Positions 1 through 6,229 of a stretch of 21,475 nt of DNA are shown here, piece by piece; position 1 is the first letter of the stretch, and each line of letters begins with the position of its first letter. The DNA comes from an uncultured bacterium (GTDB taxonomy: Bacteria > Patescibacteriota > Minisyncoccia > Phycocordibacterales > UBA918), in NCBI GenBank assembly GCA_913050645.1, contig CAJXAG010000017.1, positions 1 to 21,475 on the forward strand, in the 5' to 3' direction. The translations under genes were made by a program, and so were the position numbers. The notes beneath the pieces were generated by a model. The model did not search any database. It saw only the letters and a program-made list of their open reading frames with translations, and was not told the origin of the DNA.

Positions 1-1
1 A

Positions 2-919
2 GTTGCTCAGTTTGCAATACTGTATTTTACTGATGAAATAAACATTTGGCACTTGCTTCTTCCACTTCTGGTTTCGATGATTCTGTATCGTATTTTCCAT
101 TGGGTTCCGTACCACGTGGACTTTACTGCTTTTACCAAGGGCGGAGAGCGCGGGCGCGATGTATCATTGATGTTCGCAACTATTGCCTTTATGGGAATGA
201 TTGGCCCTGTGTTAGCTGGGTATATCATCGATAACAGCGGCTATGATATGCTCTTCGCGATTGGTACAGTATTGCTTGCTATTGCTGGAGTATCGTACCT
301 GTTTGTTCCCGCGGTGGATGAGAAGTTTACTTGGACATATAAAGAAACGGTACAGCATATGCTTTCGCCAAACTTCCGTAATGTATTTGTTGGTGAGATG
401 GCAAACGGTGCTGAGGTGATTGTTTCGCTTATCGCCTGGCCTATTTTCTTGTATGAGGTGCTCAATGGAAACTTTCTAGAAATTGGTGCACTTTCGACAG
501 TGATCGTTGCGGTGACTATTATCGTACAACTTATTGTGGGGAAGCATTTAGATGGAAAGGGTGATAATAAAATACAGACACTTAAGCGAGGGAGTATGCT
601 CTATGCAGTAGGTTGGATCTTTAAAATATTTGTTCTTTCGGCAGCACAGATCTTCTTTGTCGGCCTGTATCACAACGTGACTAAAATTTTCCTTAAGACA
701 CCATACAGTGCAATTCTCTACGACATGTCAGGAGAGCAGGGTAAGTATGTCGACGAGTTTACCGTGATGCGGGAGATGTCTTCACATATTGGCCGAGCGA
801 TTGCGTTGGTTGTTATGGTTGGTTTAACTCTTGTTATGCCAATTGAGTGGACTTTTATTATCGGTGTTGTGGCGTCGCTTGCGGTTAATGCCATTTACCA
901 CGCACATCACAATAAATAA
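2..919 (+). CDS. MFS-type membrane transporter, 5' end outside the window
   Basis: The reading frame is open from base 2, so the gene starts upstream and only its last ~305 codons are visible. The protein is almost all hydrophobic helices: about eight membrane segments can be seen, separated by short charged loops. The loop with VDFTAFTKGGERGRD followed by a Gly-rich helix (MGMIGPVLAGYIID) resembles the cytoplasmic loop and following helix of major facilitator permeases. This is what is seen; the MFS assignment is family knowledge and the substrate cannot be told. Internal TTG/ATG codons (for example at 53) are not the true start. It is followed after 5 nt by the DUF1653 gene, suggesting one transcript. 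Confidence 0.8.
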   Translation, partial: VAQFAILYFTDEINIWHLLLPLLVSMILYRIFHWVPYHVDFTAFTKGGERGRDVSLMFATIAFMGMIGPVLAGYIIDNSGYDMLFAIGTVLLAIAGVSYLFVPAVDEKFTWTYKETVQHMLSPNFRNVFVGEMANGAEVIVSLIAWPIFLYEVLNGNFLEIGALSTVIVAVTIIVQLIVGKHLDGKGDNKIQTLKRGSMLYAVGWIFKIFVLSAAQIFFVGLYHNVTKIFLKTPYSAILYDMSGEQGKYVDEFTVMREMSSHIGRAIALVVMVGLTLVMPIEWTFIIGVVASLAVNAIYHAHHNK

Positions 920-924
920 TTCTT

Positions 925-1161
925 ATGACAGCAGAGGTTGGGAAGCGGTATCGACACTATAAAAACAAAAAAGAGTACGTCGTGCTTGCACTTGGGTACT
1001 TTACTGAAAGTGAGCCACTGTTGGAGTGTGTGGTGTACCAGGCCCAGTATGATACGGATGACTTAGGCGAGCAGCCGGTTTTTATACGTCCGCGAGCGAT
1101 GTTTGAGGAATGTCTTGTCTACGATGGAAAAACTGTAGACCGATTTGGTTTAATTGATTAA
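925..1161 (+). CDS. DUF1653 family small protein
   Basis: The 78-aa protein has the layout of the DUF1653 family: an N-terminal VGKRYRHYKNKKEYVVL strand pair, a central ECVVYQAQY strand and a C-terminal VFIRPRAMFEE motif (families usually show YxHyKgk..Y.Vl, e.lVvYq.lY and vRp..mF.e). The function of the family is unknown. The start is ATG at 925, only 5 nt after the transporter stop, with no clear Shine-Dalgarno sequence, so it is probably translated from the same mRNA. The next gene starts 3 nt after its stop. Confidence 0.8.
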   Translation: MTAEVGKRYRHYKNKKEYVVLALGYFTESEPLLECVVYQAQYDTDDLGEQPVFIRPRAMFEECLVYDGKTVDRFGLID

Positions 1162-1164
1162 GGT

Positions 1165-1533
1165 ATGTCAAGAAAAGCAAGATTACGAGATGAACATGAG
1201 CCGAATCATATAAAACGTCTTCCACCGAAAGAGCTGGATACAGAACCGGAGTTGGATCTTGTTGCGCTGCTTGATCTACAATCTTTTAACGGCGAGCAGC
1301 TAGAGCTTGCTTTGCGTGAGTATCGCATCAAAGGTATTGATCTTCTTTTGGCAGATATAAAAAAGACGCTCAAGAAAAAAGAGGAGAAAGATGCTTTAAA
1401 TAAGTATCTTCGCATGTGTCCCAGCATTGAGCGCTTAACCGGACATCTTCTAAATGAATATCCAAAGAGTAAAGAGTGGTTTAAGGAGTATAACCAGAAG
1501 TTAAAGCTTAAAATACCAAACCTAAAACGTTGA
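1165..1533 (+). CDS. Hypothetical charged helical protein
   Basis: I do not recognise this 122-aa protein. It is rich in Lys, Glu and Leu, has no signal peptide or membrane segment, and its middle (about residues 40-80) reads as amphipathic helix with a run of Lys/Glu (KKTLKKKEEKD). It lies 3 nt after the DUF1653 gene, so it is probably the last gene of a three-gene + strand unit. Its stop codon TGA (1531-1533) lies inside the 5-bp target duplication of the repeat element that begins at 1535, so the insertion kept the gene's end intact. Confidence 0.65.
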   Translation: MSRKARLRDEHEPNHIKRLPPKELDTEPELDLVALLDLQSFNGEQLELALREYRIKGIDLLLADIKKTLKKKEEKDALNKYLRMCPSIERLTGHLLNEYPKSKEWFKEYNQKLKLKIPNLKR

Positions 1534-1534
1534 T

Positions 1535-1745
1535 GGCACCCATGCCCATTAATTTTCTGGATCGCTTGACTGCAGTCTCGCGAAGACGGAAAAACCGAAG
1601 GGTTTTCCGTAGACGGCAACAAAGTTGCCGTCGTTGCGAGCTCCTGCGAAGTAATCCCAACTCCTAATGAAGTTAGGGTTGGCAATCCAAATCGTTTATT
1701 GCTGGAGTATAGCTCTGTTGTTGCGTTTTAATGAGCATAGGTGCC
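1535..1745 (+). mobile_element. MITE-like palindromic element, copy 1 (211 bp)
   Basis: The ends are inverted repeats of about 18 bp: the left end starts GGCACCCATGCCCATTAA and the right end is the reverse complement of GGCACCTATGCTCATTAA (16 of 18 match). The element is flanked by an exact 5-bp direct repeat TTGAT (1530-1534 and 1746-1750), as expected for a transposition target duplication. It holds no gene. Inside are hairpins: an A-rich/T-rich stem at about 1588-1608, a perfect 9-bp stem GACGGCAAC/GTTGCCGTC just after it, and CCAAC..CCTAA/TTAGG..GTTGG near 1650-1676. A second copy is at 16648-16860, in the same orientation. No transposase gene is in the window. Confidence 0.85.
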
Positions 1746-1794
1746 TTGATGAGATGTACTTTTTTCGTAATTGTGGCATAACTGGGAGTTTCAC

Positions 1795-1823
1795 TTGACG
1801 GTGAACGATCGTTCACCTATACT
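1795..1823 (+). promoter_or_regulatory. Sigma-70-type promoter with LexA-like operator palindrome in the spacer
   Basis: TTGACG (1795-1800) and TATACT (1818-1823) are separated by exactly 17 bp. An 18-bp perfect palindrome GGTGAACGATCGTTCACC (1800-1817) fills the spacer. Its core GAAC-N4-GTTC matches the LexA box of Gram-positive bacteria (CGAACnnnnGTTCG), and lexA lies 540 bp downstream on the same strand. The promoter and palindrome are seen. LexA binding is inference; TetR-family repressors also use such palindromes. Confidence 0.75.
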
Positions 1824-1855
1824 TAAGTCAGTTCAGAAAGCTCACAGGAGCATAA

Positions 1856-2014
1856 AGGTCTTCAAAATCTGACCAGAAAAAGCTGAAGAACTTTGAGGCA
1901 GAGTTTCCTCTGTTGAGAAGTGATGAAGTTTTTTATGCCAGATTTTGGTGACCGACTGTCCGGAACTACCTGGTTGGTTTAGAAGGTAGTGTTGAGGTTA
2001 CTGAGCTGTCTTAA
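1856..2014 (+). pseudogene. Possible broken reading frame with one in-frame TGA
   Basis: Between the operator promoter and the small basic protein, one frame is open for 52 codons apart from a single TGA at 1949-1951. The text before it (KKLKNFEAEFPLLRSDEVF, then YARFW) and after it (PTVRNYLVGLEGSVEVTELS) looks protein-like, and a CGA-to-TGA change would give FWRPT. However, there is no ATG/GTG/TTG start at the 5' end, and an AGGAG (1846-1850) sits too close to the frame. It could be a decayed gene, a recoded gene or chance inside a leader RNA. A 7-bp hairpin (1965-1971 with 1984-1990) follows the TGA. Confidence 0.25.
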
Positions 2015-2036
2015 TTAAAAAGTAGGAAATAGTTCT

Positions 2037-2237
2037 ATGAGCAAGCAACAATACATCAAGGCACTTAACAGGGAGATCCAAAAGCTAAATGGGATCATTG
2101 ACCACAAAATTCTCCATCACTACGACTACAAAAGGGAAGCGCGTCGTCACAAGGAACTCTTGCGTGCTATTCGTAAAGAGGAACGAAAAAACTCAATCCT
2201 TAGTCCACTGCAGTTTAATTTCTTTAGTCGAGCGTAG
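2037..2237 (+). CDS. Small basic hypothetical protein
   Basis: This is a 66-aa, strongly basic protein (many Lys, Arg, His), predicted to be all helical; MSKQQYIKALNREIQKLN reads as a heptad-like amphipathic helix and EARRHKELLRAIRKEER as a second. It has no membrane segment and I do not recognise the family. ATG 2037 is preceded by AGGA (2024-2027) at a usable though long distance. It is the first intact ORF after the operator-controlled promoter at 1795-1823 and lies upstream of lexA, so it may be a damage-inducible gene. That role is inference from position only. Confidence 0.6.
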   Translation: MSKQQYIKALNREIQKLNGIIDHKILHHYDYKREARRHKELLRAIRKEERKNSILSPLQFNFFSRA

Positions 2238-2262
2238 GTGTATTCGGACACCTACTTTGATC
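2234..2262 (+). terminator. Hairpin at end of the small basic gene, weak terminator or attenuator
   Basis: GTAGGTGT (2234-2241) and ACACCTAC (2248-2255) form a perfect 8-bp stem with a 6-nt loop that overlaps the stop codon, followed by only a short T run (TTTGAT). It could terminate or attenuate transcription from the 1795-1823 promoter before lexA. A separate 12-bp palindrome GCACGTACGTGC follows at 2265-2276. Confidence 0.45.
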
Positions 2263-2363
2263 CTGCACGTACGTGCGTATCGAACCAATAATAGTTGACC
2301 ACAGTAGATACTGAGTCAATGTGAGTGTCTGGGCTACAATAGATATATAAAGAATGAACAACT

Positions 2364-2924
2364 ATGGAGCACCAAGAAAAAATTTTTCAATTTTATAATC
2401 AACACAAGCGCATGCCGAGCTATGCGGAGATTATGGAACTGGTTGGTTTTAAATCAAAAAACGCCGTATCAAAACTCGTTCATAAATTAATCGACGCTGG
2501 TATTCTTGAAAAAGATGCACAAGGGAAGATAATCCCTGCAGTTGCTATGGGTGAGGTGCCTATGTTGGGACTTGTGGAGGCAGGTATCCCAAGTACGGCT
2601 GATTCGCAAACACTAGATACGCTCAGTATCGAGGAGTATCTCATTCCAAAGAAAGAAAAGACTTTTATCCTTGAAGTGAAAGGGGACTCAATGATTGAAG
2701 CACACATAGATGAAGGAGATCTGGTCATCGCCGAGCGTTCACAAACTGCCAAAAACGGAGATATTGTTGTTGCTGAAGTTGATGGGGGGTGGACGTTGAA
2801 ATACTTTAAGACTGATGGAAGCAAGGTGTGGCTTGAACCAGCAAACAAACTGCTAAAACCTATTTATCCGGAGTACGAATTGCGTGTTGCGGCGATTGTG
2901 AAAGGAGTGATTCGCAAGTACTAA
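2364..2924 (+). CDS. lexA: LexA-like SOS repressor, self-cleaving S24 peptidase
   Basis: The protein (186 aa) has an N-terminal winged-helix DNA-binding part (about 1-58; MPSYAEIMELVGFKSKNAVS is the recognition-helix region). The C-terminal S24 domain has the cleavage site Ala73-Gly74 (LVEAGIPS), catalytic Ser109 in GDSM and Lys146 in TLKYF. In the family, RecA-ssDNA triggers self-cleavage and releases SOS genes. It is slightly shorter than E. coli LexA (202 aa). The start ATG 2364 gives the usual N-terminus; no good Shine-Dalgarno sequence is visible, and a possible -10 (TACAAT, 2335-2340) lies 24 nt upstream. No GAAC-N4-GTTC box is seen directly at this gene; the nearest is at 1800-1817, so control may act through the upstream promoter. 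Confidence 0.93.
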   Translation: MEHQEKIFQFYNQHKRMPSYAEIMELVGFKSKNAVSKLVHKLIDAGILEKDAQGKIIPAVAMGEVPMLGLVEAGIPSTADSQTLDTLSIEEYLIPKKEKTFILEVKGDSMIEAHIDEGDLVIAERSQTAKNGDIVVAEVDGGWTLKYFKTDGSKVWLEPANKLLKPIYPEYELRVAAIVKGVIRKY

Positions 2925-2936
2925 CTACATAAAAAA

Positions 2937-3050
2937 ATGAAGCATATTAAATCTGAAAAAAAGAGAGTTGTTGCTGTACCTGCATATGGGGTGGTGACAC
3001 GTGATCCACAACTCTCTTCGGTTGAGGATGTGAAGAAGCTGTTGTCATAG
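2937..3050 (+). CDS. Possible 37-aa small protein after lexA
   Basis: An ATG 12 nt after the lexA stop opens a 37-codon frame (it starts MKHIKSEKKRVVAVPAYG and ends SVEDVKKLLS) with gene-like composition. There is no Shine-Dalgarno sequence. The same DNA holds an 11-bp perfect inverted repeat, AAGAGAGTTGT (2961-2971) with ACAACTCTCTT (3008-3018), so this could instead be a structured 3' region of the lexA mRNA. I do not recognise the protein. Confidence 0.4.
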   Translation: MKHIKSEKKRVVAVPAYGVVTRDPQLSSVEDVKKLLS

Positions 3051-3051
3051 T

Positions 3052-3079
3052 TTGATTTTTTCTGTATAGAGTTTATAGT
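3052..3079 (+). promoter_or_regulatory. Promoter of the unknown 119-aa gene
   Basis: TTGATT (3052-3057) and TATAGT (3074-3079) are spaced by 16 bp, 37 nt before the preferred start codon. It begins right after the stop of the 37-codon ORF. Confidence 0.6.
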
Positions 3080-3115
3080 GACTACAGTAAAAATGGACAA
3101 GGAGTGGAGAATATT

Positions 3116-3475
3116 ATGGTTGAAGTTGCATACCTTGATATAAATGAGGGGATTTACGAGAAGAGCCTGAAAAGGGCACTAAGAAAGGTTGGGCTACATC
3201 CAAGAAAGGTAGTCGGTACAGTTCTACAGCTACATCCTGTGTACTTTGAATTTAGCGAAAGAGCAGAGATGCTTACGAGCATACAGGCTGTAAACTGGTT
3301 CGGTGGTACTCCTGCTAAGCCTCTGAAGCTTATTGTTGCTGCATTTGAGTCAGTTGATGAAGGGACAGTGCTACGGGAATTGATACCTTGGCGTGGTCCA
3401 CACAGACAGCTTATGGCTGATTTTAGAACAGAAGAAAACCAGCTTCTGCAGAGGTTTGAAATGAAGATTTTGTAG
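3116..3475 (+). CDS. Hypothetical protein, 119 aa
   Basis: I do not recognise this protein. It starts MVEVAYLDINEGIYEKSLKR, is mixed alpha/beta in composition, has no signal peptide, membrane segment or Cys motif, and ends in a charged helix. ATG 3116 is chosen over GTG 3104 because GGAG (3106-3109) lies 6 nt before the ATG, whereas the GTG would overlap AAGGAG. It has its own promoter (3052-3079) and a strong terminator (3479-3515), so it is a single-gene unit. It is one of the few genes here with a normal ribosome binding site. Confidence 0.7.
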   Translation: MVEVAYLDINEGIYEKSLKRALRKVGLHPRKVVGTVLQLHPVYFEFSERAEMLTSIQAVNWFGGTPAKPLKLIVAAFESVDEGTVLRELIPWRGPHRQLMADFRTEENQLLQRFEMKIL

Positions 3476-3478
3476 TTC

Positions 3479-3515
3479 AAAAGCTGATACTGATTAGTAT
3501 CAGCTTTTTCTTTTT
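3479..3515 (+). terminator. Strong intrinsic terminator
   Basis: A perfect 13-bp stem, AAAAGCTGATACT (3479-3491) with its complement (3496-3508), a GATT loop, and a T-rich tail (TTTTTCTTTTT). It lies 4 nt after the stop of the 119-aa gene. Confidence 0.93.
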
Positions 3516-3525
3516 GCAAATTTAT

Positions 3526-3534
3526 TGGTATAGT
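3526..3534 (+). promoter_or_regulatory. Extended -10 promoter of murI
   Basis: TGG-TATAGT (3526-3534) fits an extended -10 (TGnTATAAT) with no clear -35. Transcription from here would start near 3541, so the first leader ATG (3552) is about 11 nt from the mRNA 5' end. Confidence 0.5.
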
Positions 3535-3551
3535 AGCGCTTATACACTGGT

Positions 3552-3668
3552 ATGAATCCCGTTAAATACCGCGGACACGATAATATATACATTTTTATGT
3601 CAGAACCAAGCAATAACAGTTTAACAACACTACACCAAGCTGGTTCGCGTCCTGTATCTAACGGGATG
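3552..3668 (+). promoter_or_regulatory. Inverted-repeat leader of murI (CCCGTTA...TAACGGG type)
   Basis: The left arm CCCGTTAAATAC (3558-3569) is complementary at 11 of 12 bases to the right arm GTATCTAACGGG (3654-3665), which directly precedes an in-frame ATG (3666). The flanks also pair in part (GCGGAC.. with ..GCGTCC). The same arrangement is found at the M23, scpB, mraY and aspS genes. The left arm lies in a short frame beginning MNP at 3552. Confidence 0.75.
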
Positions 3669-4454
3669 AAAATTGGATTGTTTGATTCTGGCCTTGGTGG
3701 TCTTTTGATTTTAAAGGCAGTTGCAAAAGTATTGCCTGAGTATAGTTACGAGTACTACGGTGACACAAAACATCTCCCATACGGTGAAAAGACAGAAGAG
3801 GAAATATACGAACTTACCAAAGCTGGCGTGATACACCTTTTTGAAAAAGGATGTGTGTTGGTGGTCATCGCATGCAATACTGCTTCAGCAGAGACACTAC
3901 GCCGTTTGCAGGATGAATTTCTCCCAGGGCATTATCCTGACCGAAAAATTCTTGGAGTCATCATTCCTGTAGTGGAGGAGGTGGTAGAAAGTCACTGTAA
4001 GCGGGTTTTGATGTTTGCAACACAGCGTACGGTAAGTTCCGGAAAATATCATTTGGAGCTTGGTAAGCGCAATGAGTTAGATACCAAGATAGAGGCGGTG
4101 GCGACTCCTGACTTGGTGCCTTTGCTTGAGTCTGGAAACGTGTCAGGTGCAGTAGCGATTGCTCAGGCACTTATAAATGAGCGCCTGCAAAAGGGGGTAG
4201 GGGTGGACGGTCTTATCCTTGGCTGTACGCATTATGGGCTACTTACAGAAAAGCTTCGCACCATCTATGGCGATCAAATCAAAATATTTTCACAGACAGA
4301 TATCATTCCGCAAAAACTAACACAATATCTTCAGAATCATTCTGAGATAGAGGAGGAGTTAGACAGAGGTATGGAGCGCAATATTCATCTTACAGAACAC
4401 AGGGAGGATTATGATGAATATCTCCAGACTTTACTAGAAGGACAGTTTGCATAG
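3597..4454 (+). CDS. murI: Glutamate racemase
   Basis: It interconverts L- and D-glutamate, giving D-Glu for peptidoglycan in the cytoplasm. Counted from the ATG at 3666, the family landmarks are IGLFDSGLGG near the N-terminus (Asp7-Ser8), Cys70 in ACNTAS and Cys187 in LGCTHY, the two catalytic cysteines; that 262-aa core is normal length. Three in-frame starts exist: 3552, 3597 and 3666. I chose 3597 (MSEPSNN...) because scpB and aspS must start inside the same kind of leader with similar Asn/Ser/Glu-rich extensions ending in SNG. 3666 would give the usual family start and is equally possible. No Shine-Dalgarno sequence precedes any of them. Confidence 0.92.
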   Translation: MSEPSNNSLTTLHQAGSRPVSNGMKIGLFDSGLGGLLILKAVAKVLPEYSYEYYGDTKHLPYGEKTEEEIYELTKAGVIHLFEKGCVLVVIACNTASAETLRRLQDEFLPGHYPDRKILGVIIPVVEEVVESHCKRVLMFATQRTVSSGKYHLELGKRNELDTKIEAVATPDLVPLLESGNVSGAVAIAQALINERLQKGVGVDGLILGCTHYGLLTEKLRTIYGDQIKIFSQTDIIPQKLTQYLQNHSEIEEELDRGMERNIHLTEHREDYDEYLQTLLEGQFA

Positions 4455-4601
4455 CTCATTCTTTGTTTTGTTGAGAATTTTAAAATTTCAGCGTCATGAT
4501 CTACCAGAAAGGCATTTTAAAAAATAGGTTCAATGTCGTCTTTGAAAGCATATTGGCCTAAGTAGCATGCAGCGTGGAGTGTCTTAAAAGTTTGTGACGC
4601 A

Positions 4602-5576
4602 CTACTTGTTTTTCAGGTCATCACCCCCATGAAATTTCTCATGAATATCCCGGAGGCGTTTGTTGGTGACGTGGGTATAGATCTGTGTAGTCGCAACATT
4701 CTTGTGTCCTAGAAGTTCTTGTACCGATCGTAGATCGGCACCGTGATTAAGGAGATCTGTTGCGTAGGTGTGGCGAAGCGTGTGTGGGGTGACTTTCTTA
4801 GAAATACCAGCAAGCATCGCACAACGAGAAATCATCATCTGGATAGAGCGGGGTGTGAGTCGCTTGTTGTCAGGATCTTTAGAGCGAAAGTTGATGAATA
4901 GTGGCTTTTCAACATCTTGTCGCGACTTTAAATATGTACGGAGCCACTGCGCTGCGCGAGGGGAGATAAAGATGGTACGGATATGCTTTCCTTTACCTAC
5001 AATGGAAAGCTCGTATGTACGCTTCGTATCGTTATCCTTAAGCATGGACATTTGATCGACGTTAAGGGCAGTAAGTTCTGAAATACGCATACCTGAAGAA
5101 AAGAAAAGTTCCATAATGGTGCGATCACGTAAACCCTTTGGTGTTTGAACATCGGGAATTTCGAGCATTGCAGCAATATCCCGTACGTCCAAGAAAGAAA
5201 TAGTTTCTTCAGCTTTTTGTTTTGCAAGTTTTATTTTACTTGAAGGTAAACTTTCTATATCGCGTTCGGCTAAGAAGGAGAGTAGGGCACGTAGTGCAAT
5301 CAGATAGTAATTTTGTGACTTTTTACTTAGATGATCGCCACGAGGAGTTTTATAAGTACGTGCGATGAAGAGGCGATAGTCCCATATGTGGTCTGCGGTT
5401 AGTTCGTGCGGCTTCAAGTTTGATTGTCCGACTTCAGTAAGCCACTTAACAAATAGGTTAAGGTACTGCTGATAGTTACGTTGGGTATTGTTCGATAGTC
5501 CTTTCTCAATCTCACAGTAGTCGAGAAAGGGGAGGATGTACTCTTTGATAGATGTTGTGCTTTTTCGTAGTGCCAT
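4602..5576 (-). CDS. XerC/XerD-type tyrosine recombinase
   Basis: The 324-aa protein has the SAM-like N-terminal core-binding domain (about 1-105) and a tyrosine-recombinase catalytic domain with all active-site residues: Arg164 (GMRISEL), Lys in GKGKHIR (195/197), His265-x-x-Arg268 (HTLRHT), His291 (LGHKNV) and the nucleophile Tyr300 (IYTHV). Length and layout fit Xer proteins that resolve chromosome dimers at dif. An integrase role is less likely because it is not next to phage or integron genes. I chose ATG 5576 over an upstream start at 5654: the upstream residues do not look conserved, and a promoter lies so close that transcription would begin at or next to this ATG. It is the first - strand gene, convergent with murI. 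Confidence 0.88.
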   Translation of the reverse strand: MALRKSTTSIKEYILPFLDYCEIEKGLSNNTQRNYQQYLNLFVKWLTEVGQSNLKPHELTADHIWDYRLFIARTYKTPRGDHLSKKSQNYYLIALRALLSFLAERDIESLPSSKIKLAKQKAEETISFLDVRDIAAMLEIPDVQTPKGLRDRTIMELFFSSGMRISELTALNVDQMSMLKDNDTKRTYELSIVGKGKHIRTIFISPRAAQWLRTYLKSRQDVEKPLFINFRSKDPDNKRLTPRSIQMMISRCAMLAGISKKVTPHTLRHTYATDLLNHGADLRSVQELLGHKNVATTQIYTHVTNKRLRDIHEKFHGGDDLKNK

Positions 5577-5582
5577 AGTTTT

Positions 5583-5612
5583 ATTATATATCATTCGCAC
5601 AATATATGTAAA
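5583..5612 (-). promoter_or_regulatory. Promoter of the Xer gene, probably leaderless
   Basis: On the - strand TTTACA (5607-5612) and TATAAT (5583-5588) are separated by 18 bp, and only 6 nt lie between the -10 and the ATG at 5576. RNA would therefore start at or next to the A of ATG. No ribosome binding site is present, in keeping with a leaderless mRNA. Confidence 0.6.
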
Positions 5613-5841
5613 ACGAACTAATGTGAATAAGTGAACTAGGGATTGTGTTACCACGTATGTTTAGTGCAGCTATTGAGTTCTGATTGCTTTATATCATTTT
5701 TTACATTGCATATGTATGCAGTACATCGTTTATGCAACATATTTCTGATTAGGTTTTGTACTTGATGTATTATGATGAAATTTAATTTTGTAAGTTTTCT
5801 GTAGCAGTCCATGTATAGTTTTACTCAAAAAACGTATTTTC

Positions 5842-5904
5842 AACCCTCTAGAATAAATTCTAAGGGTTTTTAAATTTTTTAGAGGTACCCTAGATCCTCT
5901 AAAA
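5842..5904. repeat. Two adjacent hairpins upstream of the Xer gene
   Basis: AACCCTCTAGAA (5842-5853) pairs with TTCTAAGGGTT (5858-5868) with one bulged base, and is followed by a T-rich tract on the + strand. TTTTAGAGG (5877-5885) then pairs perfectly with CCTCTAAAA (5896-5904). The first could act as a + strand terminator, but no + strand gene lies upstream of it. Confidence 0.6.
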
Positions 5905-5996
5905 TAGTTTTAGGGCGTCGTGCTTTTTATTGTTGACTTGATGCTTGGTTTGGTAAGGTAAATATATTGCTGAATTGTATTTTAAAACTAATCTAG

Positions 5997-6028
5997 AATT
6001 TGTTACGTAACATGTTACGTAACAAATT
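5997..6028. repeat. 32-bp perfect palindrome containing two GTTACGTAAC units
   Basis: The 32 bases read the same on both strands. The palindrome is built of two 10-bp palindromes GTTACGTAAC (6002-6011, 6014-6023) separated by AT and flanked by AATTT/AAATT arms. It lies in the 650-bp AT-rich gap upstream of the Xer gene. The rest of the gap (5655-5840 and 6029-6229) shows no gene; a TTGCATA/TATGCAA inverted pair is at 5706-5712 and 5731-5737. The site could be a recombination site, an operator or a replication-termination element. Confidence 0.8.
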
Positions 6029-6229
6029 TCCTTCAACTCTGACGCGGTACCGGATCCCTAAAAAACCTCGAAGTGCAAAACCATGTTTTTCATCCGTTCG
6101 TTACGTTGCTGCCTACCCTCCCCACCTCTTTCCCTGTTAAAATATTGTGCGACCCTTATACTTTGTGAACATAAGCACAAAATCCAGAGCTTTTCCAATT
6201 AACAACAGACATCGTCTTCTGTGTCTTCC

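Noticed and set aside
1206..1685. 159-aa - strand frame over the hypothetical gene and repeat copy 1
   Set aside because: It is antisense to a better gene and continues into the repeat; the shared text LTSLGVG..TSQ also appears at copy 2, so it is repeat-encoded.
1949..1990. Selenocysteine site (TGA followed by a hairpin)
   Set aside because: The 7-bp hairpin with a 12-nt loop does not show a bacterial SECIS apical motif, and no selenoprotein family fits.
5574..5612. dif-like text TGTGCG..AT..TATAT in the Xer promoter
   Set aside because: It aligns to E. coli dif only with gaps and overlaps a good -10/-35; no 11-6-11 arm structure.
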